Shown here: in pieces, positions 57,801 through 64,000 of the stretch | Layout of the letters: each line of letters opens with the position of its first letter | Numbering within the stretch: the first letter of the stretch is position 1 | Assembly (NCBI GenBank): GCA_005408345.1 | Contig: SEMN01000306.1 | Coordinates: forward strand, 124,001-188,000 | DNA: 64,000 bases | Direction: 5' to 3' | Source: Macquaria australasica | Taxonomy: Eukaryota; Chordata; Actinopteri; Centrarchiformes; Percichthyidae | Position numbers and translations under genes: made by a program | The notes under the pieces: generated by a model | The model's database searches: none | What the model saw: the letters and a program-made list of their open reading frames with translations, nothing else | Told to the model about the DNA's origin: nothing

Positions 57801-59594
57801 CTCCCTCCCGGAGACTTTCAATACTAGACTATCGGAAGTCTCATAATCAAGACCCTGGTCTTCCATCACCCTTCTAAAAACTTTGAGAAGAACGTTTGGC
57901 GTCGTAGTAAAATCAACCTGTACGCTGAAGCTGATTTTGTTCATGTAATGCAGGGTCACAGAAAGCTTTCTGTTTAGCTGGTCCTGTAGGTCATTTGGAA
58001 TGGGGGCACATGTTATCCAAGGCTCTGTGGCGTATAACTTGTTATCCCGATTCCTTAGCTCATGTCTTCTCGGAGATGCCAGTTTCCTGCGGGTGAATGT
58101 GAGCTCACCAAGTCTGTCAGACGCTTCCTTCTCCAGGTCGTGTCCAATCAGGTAAGCCAGACACTGCTGTTGTTTCTTCTTCTCCTCTGAATCAACTGCC
58201 ACCAGCGGTTGTACCACTATGTGCGCTAACAGACGCCCAGTGTCGTCACATGACCATGGAATGTCTAATGTCCTGATAACCTGACAGTCATCGTAGGCCT
58301 CAAACCAGTCTTCCCCCCTGGCATATAGCAGAGTGTATTTCTCTGGGTCCAGTATTGCAAGTGGGTCTGGATGGCAAATTTGTTCCTGTGCCTGAAGGCA
58401 TAGAGACAAATATTGGAAAAATGTTGATTATATATTCAAACAAGACTAAAATTCAGGCTGGCTGCTTTGTGAAGTTCTATCATAAACTGTTGATAGCATA
58501 TAGCACAGCAGTGCTTAAAGCTAAAGGCTATTGTCAGCATGCTAACATGCTTACAATGACAATGTTGATATGCTGATGTTTAGCAGGTATAATGTTTATA
58601 TTTATTTATTCATGTTCACCATCTTAGGGAAGTGTGTTAGCATGCTAACATTTGCTAATTAGCAGTAAATACAAAGTACAGCTGAGGCTGATGGGACTGT
58701 CATGGAAATCTGTTTAATAATTGTCAAGACATGTCACTAAAAACCACAAATGTTAACCTCATGGTGGCACTAGAGAAAAAGTCAGGGGATCACCAAAGTC
58801 ATTAGGATTCACCATCTGGGCACCATGAATGCCTGTACCAAATTTTAAGACAACCCATTACTAGGACTTTTCCTCTATTCCTAACCACAACCACTAGCAC
58901 CACCTGAACAAAACTATGTGCCATAGTAAATATTCCAGTAACAAAGTATTTATCTATAAAGTACTCTAGAATGTACTTTGTTGCCAGCTATGAATGTGCA
59001 AGAAACAAAACAAATTTTAAACACACTTTTGAGCATTAGACCATCCAGTGGGGTTTGCCTACCTGCATACAGATTTGTAGCCGCAGCTGGTAGATGCTGC
59101 ACTGCGGAGGGAGGATGACTGAGACTGACTCGCAATCCGTATTGACATTGTAATCCTCATCACCCGATGCCTGTGGTAGACCAGGCCCAGGCTTAAACTC
59201 ACAGATAAACTTCAGGTTGTTCTCAGAGCAGCTGTGAGTCGACGTCCCAGATAGATAGTCCACATCATGTGGACTGACAGGCTGATTCAGGAGCAATGCA
59301 GGATCCATCGAAACTTTAGGAGAGCAAAACCTCAACTTTAATATGTTTTTTTAAAAACCCTGTGCATATGAATCTAACTGATTATTAGGTCTATCTCTGC
59401 AGTATGATTCACAGGTTGTTAATATGCCATTACAGATGTAGTGTGCTAAAGCATATTCATTGAGAAAACTCTAAACAAATCTTACCACGACAGGTGCTGC
59501 TTTGTTGAGATCCTAAGGTGGAGTCCGTGTGAGTACCTGTTTGACTGTCTGAGACTGTGTTCCTTTTTTTGTGATTGCTCGGAGACTTCCTCAT
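46038..59594 (-). CDS. pik3cg: Class IB phosphoinositide 3-kinase catalytic subunit (p110-gamma type), complete, 13 coding exons
   Basis: Phosphorylates PtdIns(4,5)P2 to PIP3 at the plasma membrane downstream of G-beta-gamma and Ras (family knowledge). Exons, in minus order: 59594-59486, 59313-59063, 58391-57127, 56771-56057, 55312-55247, 54556-54331, 51111-51017, 49420-49277, 49151-49061, 48326-48196, 47877-47766, 47525-47368, 46295-46038. They sum to 3621 nt (1206 aa plus TAG), and every phase agrees. Rough layout: N-terminal region 1-220, Ras-binding domain about 230-340, C2 about 360-550, helical about 650-850, kinase about 880-1206. Visible motifs are KKKPLWLEF, ATP lysine K944 in GIIFKQGDDLRQD, catalytic loop DRHNDN 1057-1062, DFG 1075-1077 and WTVQANWWIH near the end. 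The start is an ATG followed by RKSPSN; another ATG 8 nt upstream is out of frame and stops after three codons. The protein is longer than human p110-gamma (about 1100 aa) because of two linker expansions, and it ends at GIK without the usual short tail. A fish-specific p110-gamma paralogue is the main alternative. Confidence 0.88.
46531..46796. mobile_element. MITE with perfect 14-bp inverted ends just downstream of the PI3K last intron start
   Basis: ttaaagagtaactt at 46531-46544 is the exact reverse complement of aagttactctttaa at 46783-46796. The interior has gaccacaactagcatcac and ctgtaaccacacccaacag. No coding capacity. Lies in the intron between coding exons 12 and 13 of the PI3K gene. 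Confidence 0.78.
46838..47103 (+). repeat. Dispersed repeat family A, copy 2
   Basis: Reads ttggactcaatcccacatac, actcactagagcatcaaatg, tagattaatttgctgcc, taggaaccaatgggcctgag and agccacagatatggtagg. Same order of blocks as copy 1. In the PI3K intron between exons 12 and 13, directly after the MITE at 46531-46796. Confidence 0.8.
47368..47525 (-). CDS. pik3cg: pik3cg-like coding exon 12 (DFG/activation loop)
   Basis: Encodes GNLFHIDFGHILGNRKHFLG then VSRERVPFVLTPDFLYVMGR. DFG and the activation loop are intact, followed by VKGRKSLYFQRFR. The acceptor is gggcctctcag and the donor TTCAGG|gtgaga, phase 0. Confidence 0.95.
47766..47877 (-). CDS. pik3cg: pik3cg-like coding exon 11 (catalytic loop)
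   Basis: Encodes HYKTVERFVKSCAGYCVATY and VLGIGDRHNDNIMITDQ. The HRD-equivalent catalytic loop DRHNDN is intact. The acceptor is ttgactgcag and the donor CCAAG|gtacat, phase 1. Too short to show as a conspicuous open frame. Confidence 0.95.
48196..48326 (-). CDS. pik3cg: pik3cg-like coding exon 10 (kinase)
   Basis: Encodes GMIEIVRNAVTIAAVQRSHG then GTIGAFRNDALFEWLKTKCP and LQEI. The donor chosen is GAAATT|gtaagt. It gives the same length as p110-gamma across ...SP....VERF, whereas reading on to a weaker donor about 30 nt later would add ten residues with no family support. Confidence 0.9.
48785..48819. repeat. (AAT)n microsatellite
   Basis: About 11 AAT units in the PI3K intron between exons 9 and 10. 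Confidence 0.92.
49061..49151 (-). CDS. pik3cg: pik3cg-like coding exon 9 (kinase)
   Basis: Encodes TLVVMDSIWQEKSLDLNLVP then YGCISTGHNIG. YGC(I/L)STG is a class I PI3K hallmark around the hinge. The acceptor is cctctttag and the donor AACATAG|gtatct, phase 1. Confidence 0.93.
49277..49420 (-). CDS. pik3cg: pik3cg-like coding exon 8 (kinase N-lobe)
   Basis: Encodes LDKCKVMASKKKPLWLEF, a Pro/Ser loop, and GIIFKQGDDLRQDMLVIQ. It holds the glycine/lysine-rich nucleotide-binding segment and the ATP-contacting, wortmannin-target lysine (K944 here, K833 in human by family alignment). Exactly 48 codons, phase 0 on both sides; donor ATTCAG|gtcaag. Confidence 0.93.
50150..50721 (+). mobile_element. 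LTR-like or retroelement 3'-end remnant in a PI3K intron
   Basis: A C/T-rich segment with cctcattccctaatcagc, tttgttccctgtcagatcgt, ttgtttattggacttttgat, gttaataaatcactgatt (a poly(A) signal) and the terminus catttgggtcctattctcat then gaca. The ending resembles fish Ty3/gypsy-type elements I know, which finish ...catttgggtcc...tgaca. The left boundary is unclear and no internal genes are present, so it is a solo LTR or a truncated copy. Confidence 0.5.
51017..51111 (-). CDS. pik3cg: pik3cg-like coding exon 7 (helical-kinase linker)
   Basis: Encodes APLRLQELLRNCNLPNEFLL then PFDPRIKVGQIL, matching the p110-gamma LPESFRVPYDPGLKAGAL region. The acceptor is tgttttag and the donor ATCCTG|gtatgg. 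Phase goes from 1 to 0. Confidence 0.9.
52230..52497 (+). repeat. Dispersed repeat family A, copy 3 (internally deleted)
   Basis: Has acacatacaccgtcctgctg, ccccatacatatactcacta, gctgaaaataatccccaac, ggctgttttaggtaattatt and gacctgtttttaaag. Compared with copy 1 it lacks the segment between aaacacat and acaccg. In the PI3K intron between exons 6 and 7. Confidence 0.75.
52785..53530. repeat. Repeated intron segment, copy 1 (PI3K intron 6)
   Basis: Two blocks recur in copy 2 (54612-55072). The first is gtagctgcagaccacatttt...catgggttttgacataaa (52791-52927). The second is tgcattttaatctgtcagta...ttattattgttatataag (about 53376-53528). The middles differ. Non-coding. Confidence 0.8.
53998..54225 (-). 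repeat. Inverted partial copy of the 58485 repeat
   Basis: Reads catcagtctcagctgtactt, gtgttaattagcaaatgtta, ctgcttagcatcagcatgtt and agcattgtcattgtg. These are the reverse complement of motifs at 58500-58690. Located in the PI3K intron next to exon 6. Confidence 0.75.
54331..54556 (-). CDS. pik3cg: pik3cg-like coding exon 6 (helical domain)
   Basis: Encodes SKRIGHFFFWYVRSEVAGCL, then the RQRMAVILEAYLLGCGQAML motif and DSFTQQVQAVEALQEV, closely matching p110-gamma. The acceptor is cttcactgcag and the donor CTACAG|gtggga, phase 1. It lies between two copies of a repeated intron segment. Confidence 0.93.
54612..55072. repeat. Repeated intron segment, copy 2 (PI3K intron 5)
   Basis: Blocks gtagctgcagtccacatttt...catggattttgacataaa and tgcattttattctgtcagta...ttattattgttaaataag match copy 1 in order and orientation. 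PI3K exon 6 lies between the two copies. A local duplication or two copies of one transposable element would both explain it. Confidence 0.8.
55247..55312 (-). CDS. pik3cg: pik3cg-like coding exon 5 (helical domain)
   Basis: A 66-nt exon encoding TLKVEPYHDSFLALYLIQRA plus LR, matching the p110-gamma [20 protein letters not shown] segment. The acceptor is attcataatag and the donor CTGCGG|gtgagt; phase 0 on both sides. Confidence 0.9.
56057..56771 (-). CDS. pik3cg: pik3cg-like coding exon 4 (C2 end, linker, start of helical domain)
   Basis: Starts with SILSQGPYTLHMWSYP, equivalent to the FLLRRGEYVLHMWQ segment of p110-gamma. The ADKLSSATNPDIADSMAISFLLDRY segment follows, then a Ser/Pro low-complexity stretch. 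The helical domain runs from LKRFREESIRYA to AVQKLESLSNDDVLKYLLQLVQ. The acceptor is tgtccctgcag and the donor GTGCAG|gtatgg. Confidence 0.93.
56440..56515. repeat. Minisatellite inside PI3K exon 4 (Ser/Pro linker)
   Basis: Repeated ggtgagggtggtgaggaggg units on the + strand, read on the minus strand as SPSPPSPPSPSSPPSPPS-type protein. In frame, it lies between the C2 and helical domains. Confidence 0.85.
57127..58391 (-). CDS. pik3cg: pik3cg-like coding exon 3 (Ras-binding and C2 domains)
   Basis: Large 1265-nt exon, residues 121-542. It contains the end of the N-terminal region (EKYTLLYARGEDWFEAYDDC), the linker LGELTFTRRKLASPRR, the Ras-binding domain (SVQVDFTTTPNVLLKVF ... SNFLWVRQCLKTNQELHLFV) and most of C2 (DIFMISLWDCNRRLRVKLLG ... 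EVLWNEWLDFDVLLRDLPRG). A lysine-rich repeated loop follows, then LYFVNLLLIDHR. The donor CACAG|gtcaga is phase 2. Confidence 0.93.
57205..57315. repeat. Four 24-bp units inside PI3K exon 3 (C2 loop)
   Basis: Each unit starts ctttg on the + strand. On the minus strand the units encode KDPKPPVT, KESKPSVL, KNSKSSFT and KDSKPPSS. In frame, near the end of the C2 domain, where mammalian p110-gamma has a shorter Ser-rich loop. Confidence 0.85.
58485..58905 (+). repeat. Dispersed fish repeat (gctaacatgcta / cctcatggtggc family)
   Basis: Contains agcatgctaacatgcttac, gctgatgtttagcaggtata, ttcaccatcttagg, agcatgctaacatttgctaa, gtacagctgaggctgatggg, then ttaacctcatggtggcacta and gtcaggggatcaccaaagtc. 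It sits in the intron between PI3K coding exons 2 and 3. Related pieces are at 53998-54225 (inverted) and 3346-3460. Confidence 0.8.
59063..59313 (-). CDS. pik3cg: pik3cg-like coding exon 2 (N-terminal region)
   Basis: Encodes VSMDPALLLNQPVSPHDVDY through SIYQLRLQICMQ, residues 37-120. The acceptor is ctcctaaag and the donor ATGCAG|gtaggc, phase 0. The end resembles the part of p110-gamma that precedes its LLLYQKKGQW-like strand, i.e. the adaptor-binding-like region. Confidence 0.8.
59486..59594 (-). CDS. pik3cg: pik3cg-like coding exon 1
   Basis: Encodes the first 36 residues, a basic, Ser/Thr/Gln-rich start (MRKSPSNHKKRNTVSD...). The donor is CGTG|gtaag, phase 1, and joins G to TT (Val) of the next exon. 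No domain is recognisable. This is the least conserved exon, so the start is inferred from the open frame and the phase match. Confidence 0.65.
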
Positions 59595-60282
59595 TCTTTC
59601 ATAACACAGTTCTCAAACAGCATTGTAGAGATAAACACTAACAAAGCATTTACTGACATTGTAAAGAGGTTGACTTCCTTGTTCCCTTTTTGCACTTAGA
59701 TAACAAATTACAGTAAGCTTTTTTTCTGATGTGTTCACAGTTAATGCTTCACAACAGGCCTGGGTGAATAGTACTTTAACACTGTTCTACTTTAAATCAA
59801 ATGCACTACACAATGAAATGTGTTTCCCTTGGTTTACCAGTCAACATTTATTGTCCACAAAAACTATGGCGATAATAACAAAGAGGAAACTGTCAGTGAT
59901 GTTTCAGTTCATAATCAAACAGGATAAAAGGGAACAGTATGTCTTACAGAAATGCACCAAACCGGTTTGGGTTGTTTGGCTTGTTATTCTGCAAAAGCAC
60001 AGTAAAATTGAATGCGGATGCACTAGTGATATTTTACTGGAAATAAAGCTGAGTGACTGGCCAAAGTTTCCAAGGGAAGAGTGAAATGGAGGGGAGACGG
60101 GGGGCATTCTTGTCTTACCCCTTGGAGTAGTTCAAACTGTGCTGACAAAAATTAAGTATGCCCACTATTTTTCTACATAAAATGAGGTTGGTCCTTTTTC
60201 CAACATGGATTACTTACCCCTATTAGCCTCTTGAGAGGCTTTTATGGCAGCAGGCAACTCCGCCTCCTAGAAATTACTATTA

Positions 60283-61469
60283 TACACCGATCAGCCATAA
60301 CATTATGACCACTGACAGGTGAAGTAAAGAACATTGATTATCTTGTTACATTGGCACCTGTCAGTGGGTGGGATATATTAGGCAGCAAGTGAAAAGTTTG
60401 TCCTCAAAGTTGATGTGTTGGAAGCTGGAAAAATGGACAAGCGTAAGGATGTGAGTGACTTTGACAAGGGCTAAATTGTGATGGCTAGACGACTGGGTCA
60501 GAGCATCTCCAAAACTGCAGCTCTTGTGGGGTGTTCCCGGTCTGCAGTGGTCAGTACCTAACAAAAATGGTCCAAGGAAGGAAAACCGGTGAACCGGCGA
60601 CAGGGTCATGGGCGGCAAAGGTTCATTGATGCGCGTGGGGAGGGAAGGCTGGTCCGTGTGGTCTGATCCAACAGAAGAGCTACTGTAGCTCAAATTGCTG
60701 AAAAAGTTAATGGTTTTGATTCTGATAGAAAAGTGTCTGCGTAGCCGCAGACCGGTCAGGGTGCCCATGCTGACCCCTGACCACCGCAGAAAACACCTAC
60801 AATGGGCACGTGAGCATCAGAACTGGACCACGGAGCAATGGAAGAAGGTGCCCAGGTCTTATGAATCACGTTTTCTTTTACATCATGTGGATGGCCGGGT
60901 GCGTGTGCGTCGCTTACCTGGGGAAGACATGGCACCAGGATGCACTATGGGAAGAAGGCAAGCCGGCGGAGGCAGTGTGATGCTTTGGGCAATGTTCTGC
61001 TGGGAAACCTTAGGTCCTGCCATTCATGTGGATGTTACTTTGACACGTACCACCTACCTAAACATTGTTGCAGACCAAGTACACCCCTTCATGGAAACGG
61101 TATTCCCTAATGGCAGTGACCTCTTTCAGCAGGATAATGCGCCCTGCCACACTGCAAAAATGGTTCAAGAATGGTTTGAGGAACACGACAACGAGTTCAA
61201 GGTGTTGACTTGGCCTCCAAATTTCCCACATCTCAGTCCAATTGAGCATCTGTGGGATGTGCTGGACAAACAAGTCCGATCCATGGAGGCCCCACCTCGC
61301 AACTTTCAGGACTTAAAGGATCTGCTGCTAATGTCTTGGTGCCAGATAACAACAGCACACCTACAGAGGTCTAGTGGAGTCCATGCCTCGACGGGTCAGG
61401 GCTGTTTTGGTGGCAAAAGGGGGACCTACACAATATTAGGCAGGTGGTCATAATGGGCTGATCAGTGTA
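60283..61469 (+). mobile_element. Tc1/mariner-type DNA transposon (DD36E-like), nearly full length but inactive
   Basis: The left end tacaccgatcagcc(ataa)cattatgaccac and the reverse complement of the right end, tacactgatcagcc followed by cattatgaccac, form imperfect terminal inverted repeats. The element sits between TA dinucleotides (60281-60282 and 61470-61471), the usual target of this superfamily. About 1.19 kb with one internal transposase pseudogene. It lies 0.7 kb upstream of the PI3K start codon, in the opposite orientation. Confidence 0.9.
60433..61453 (+). pseudogene. Transposase pseudogene of the Tc1/mariner element
   Basis: Starts MDKRKDVSDFDKG and is interrupted by in-frame stops (TAA, TAA, TGA) in the helix-turn-helix part (RRLGQSISKTAALVGCSRSA). 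It then shifts frame near 60700. The catalytic half is open from about 60695 (SRRPVRVPMLTPDHRRKHLQ ... AGGGSVMLWAMFCW ... LFQQDNAPCHTA ... SPIEHLWD). The first catalytic Asp of the usual SDESRF is Tyr (SYESRF). The second D (QQDN) and the E (SPIEH) remain, 36 residues apart. It cannot make active enzyme. Confidence 0.93.
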
Positions 61470-63585
61470 TACTAGCAATTTTTATGCCTGTTAATTGTTG
61501 CAAGAATTATGTTTAGCGGGAAAGTTTTCTTCCATGGAACGAATTACTACCTTCTTGTACTGCATGGAAGTTGTAGGGAGTTGGTCGAGGAGGATGGAGG
61601 CATGCAAAGCGCAGGACTTCAATCCTGGAGGCCTGGAGACTCGTCTGTGGTTAGGTTTAGGCAACAGAAGCACTTTGGTTTGGTTAGAGAAAGTTTGTGG
61701 CTTCAGGTAAATGTTGCTAAAGTAAAAACATTGTCATTGTTGATTTTTTCTTTAATTTTTAACCTAGACCCCGACCTTTCCCTAATCTTAACCAAGATAC
61801 TGCAGGGAAAACAAGTGAGATATGTTGTCAGTAAACATTTCGGAGAAACATTCAGTATCAGCATTGGCAGATCAATAGATCAATGCTACATTCACAATGA
61901 TCTTTGCCTTTTTTGTATGAGTGGAATCAAAGGGAAGAACTGGGGGCTTTGTACTGTATAATATATCATACAAGTATAACCTAGAAGAAGTACTGTAGTT
62001 CTCCGTTGAATTCTTCTGCTGTAATAACATCAAAAGACAGGCACGGGAACTTCAAGCTCTTTCCATGATTTAAAAGTTTGAGGATAACCTGTTCTTGTGT
62101 TTCTGTACACCTGAATTCTACTTGTGGCATAGTATATTGAGGTATAGCTGAGCATGAACTAGCTGTGTTTGAATTATTGAGGTGTTATATTACAGTGGCA
62201 TGTAAATGTATTCAAAAAGGACAACAATGTCAGCTTAAAGCAAGTGCTGCCTGGAACTCCTATAGGTTATTTGTGAGATTTATGCTAGCTGATCAGGATG
62301 ACTTTGAAACATTTGTTTAAATTACCTGTTGAGGTACTAAGGCGACCCTTTTTCTGTCATTCCATAGCTAATGTTGTGGGACTGGCATTTTCAGAATAAT
62401 TTAATTTTTGGGGACACACAAGGATCACCACCATAAGGAAGCAACAAAAAACCTAGAGAACCCAATATGTATTTCCACCTACTTTTTATTGCTAGTCAGT
62501 TGCAATTCATCTTTCTCTACCTATTATTATGTACCTTGCATTGTCAGTGCAGCTTGAGTGTCTCTGTAAGAAAAGTCTAGCCTAAAGTGTTTTAGGCTGT
62601 TTTATAGCATAGCAAAAAGTGATGGAGGTCATTGAGAAAGAACACCATAGTTACCCGACATCAAGACAATACAGTGTGTTCACAAGCAGGAGAGGGAGGG
62701 AGAGGATGTCAGATTATATAGATTCTAATCTGACATATATATCACAATAATATATTTTATTCTATTTTATTTTATATATATTTTTTATTTTATTCTTGTA
62801 TTTAACTAATGCACTATTTTATGTCTATGTCTTAGATGCTCATATTTACTTTGATTACACTGATTTTCTTTTTACAGGCTATGCATTTGTTTGAGTGTTG
62901 TTGGAGGGGGCCTGAGAACTAAGAAAGCCATTGTCAATGACTGGTTCACTGTAATTGTTGCATATGACAAAAGAGAACTTGATTAAAGAACTTGAAACTT
63001 GAAAAACAAAAGTTTTATTCCGGTTATGGCTTAAACAAGGCAGAATAAAGATGAATGAGTGATTCCTAACAGCTCTATCATCTAAGACAGTTAGTAGCCT
63101 TCACTGATCGCCTTAACCTTTACACTGGTGACTCTCTTTACAGCTATCTGAAGGCAGCAGGTATTTTGGTTCTCCATCCAAAACACCGGGTGACAGGGGT
63201 AACGGCTCTGCGCATCATCTTTTTTTTGACAAGTGTCGCCTCGCATTTTTTAATTATAATACAGGCAGACGTGTGGCTGTGATGAGTAACATGATAGACA
63301 CTGTTCAGGTTCAATTTTATTGTAGTGTCCCCAGATACAAGATAAAATACAAAACAATAATACATCAACTCAACAGAAGCATTTTATATGTTTAGAACTG
63401 TCACACATTATGAAAATATTCTGTACAGTTAGCTCTTCAATCTTGCTGCATTTTATATAACAGATAGTTTGTGTAAGAAAGTAACCTTGGTGTGCTTTGA
63501 TTAATCTGGTTGTTGCTTAAAGCAGTCATTTACCTTAAAGACAAATAACAAGTGACAGAGTTCTTGCATACACAGTAAAATCAGC
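61470..63585. other. Upstream of PI3K beyond the transposon; no gene seen
   Basis: 61500-61700 contains ggagacttgtctgtggttag-like and gttaggtttaggcaacag tracts typical of a fish repeat. 62740-62800 is TTTTATT-rich. A retroposon tail lies at 62880-63012. No supported coding region. Confidence 0.55.
62880..63012 (+). mobile_element. Retroposon 3' tail
   Basis: gttggagggggcctgagaac, taagaaagccattgtcaatg, actggttcactgtaattgtt and the tail aagaacttgaaacttgaaaa resemble the 3' end of fish retroposons. Truncated, non-coding. Confidence 0.45.
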
Positions 63586-63960
63586 AGTGTTAATTTAACA
63601 CTTGAGTCAATTTTAACACTAAGTCAGTGAACATATGGTCCTAATCTACAGAGTGTAAAAGTAACACTGAACATAGTGTTGAATTTTCAGTCAATTCAAC
63701 TCTGGTAAGAGTTAATATTTTACACTACACCACACTGAGAAGTGTTAATCAAGTTTTACACTATGAGGGAAAAAACACCCATAGTGTTATTTATATTTGA
63801 CACTAAGAGTTTAAGTGTTAATCAGAATTTACTCTTATTAATTCCCTCTTCATGAGTGTTAAACATACTTAACACTAAGTGTTAATTAAGAAATTACTCC
63901 CAACATAGTGTTGATTTTTAATTGACTCCTGCCAGTTTTAAACATATTTTACTCATGTAT
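63586..63960. repeat. Cluster of aacact/agtgtt palindromes
   Basis: agtgtt or aacact-type hexamers recur about every 20-40 nt. Two perfect palindromes with 8-nt arms are agtgttaa-t-ttaacact (63586-63602) and ttaacact-a-agtgttaa (63869-63885). No coding capacity. It reaches to near the right edge, so the full extent is unknown. Confidence 0.7.
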
Positions 63961-64000
63961 TTACTCCCTATAAGTTTTATTCTTACCCAACATCTTGTTG

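Noticed and set aside
61509..61961. 150-codon + strand frame downstream of the transposon
   Set aside because: No motif, overlaps another frame of similar length, and contains repeat-like gttaggtttaggc tracts.

Overview
The window looks like a teleost fish chromosome segment. It is AT-rich and intron-rich, with short exons bounded by GT/AG. It is full of microsatellites and of the small dispersed repeats typical of fish: Tc1/mariner, hAT-like MITEs, L2-type LINE tails, and the 'TTTATATAGCGCC' and 'GGCGGCACGGTGGTGCAGTGG' families. Two protein-coding genes can be supported, both on the minus strand. Splice phases were worked out by hand and agree across every junction given here.

Gene 1, right half (59594 down to 46038): a complete class IB phosphoinositide 3-kinase catalytic subunit (p110-gamma type, pik3cg or a close fish paralogue). 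It has 13 coding exons and about 1206 codons. The adaptor/N-terminal region, Ras-binding domain, C2, helical and kinase domains can all be followed. The ATP-binding lysine, the DRHNDN catalytic loop and the DFG motif are intact. Two low-complexity linker expansions and a very short C-terminal tail are unusual.

Gene 2, left half (20437 down to the left edge): the 5' part of a laminin beta chain. It comprises the signal-peptide exon and five exons covering most of the laminin N-terminal (LN) domain. The rest lies beyond position 1. A GC-rich segment with a good minus-strand donor at 34965 is a plausible untranslated first exon and promoter.

Layout: 1-20.4 kb is laminin beta exons with long introns, the longest 12.3 kb and packed with MITEs. 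20.4-46 kb has no recognisable protein gene and is laminin 5' flank or intron plus intergenic DNA, with nested MITEs, a LINE tail and several repeat families. 46-59.6 kb is the PI3K gene, whose introns carry a repeated segment, an LTR-like remnant and inverted copies of a common fish repeat. 60.3-61.5 kb is a dead Tc1/mariner transposon of the DD36E type just upstream of the PI3K gene. 61.5-64 kb is repeat-derived or unassigned, ending in a cluster of AACACT palindromes.

The genes are a leukocyte-type signalling lipid kinase and a basement-membrane chain. They are neighbours without an obvious functional link; both families map to human 7q22-q31 (recalled, not checked here). I found no RNA gene, CRISPR array or new multi-gene system. 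The most notable items are transposon-derived structures and the lineage-specific changes in the PI3K protein.
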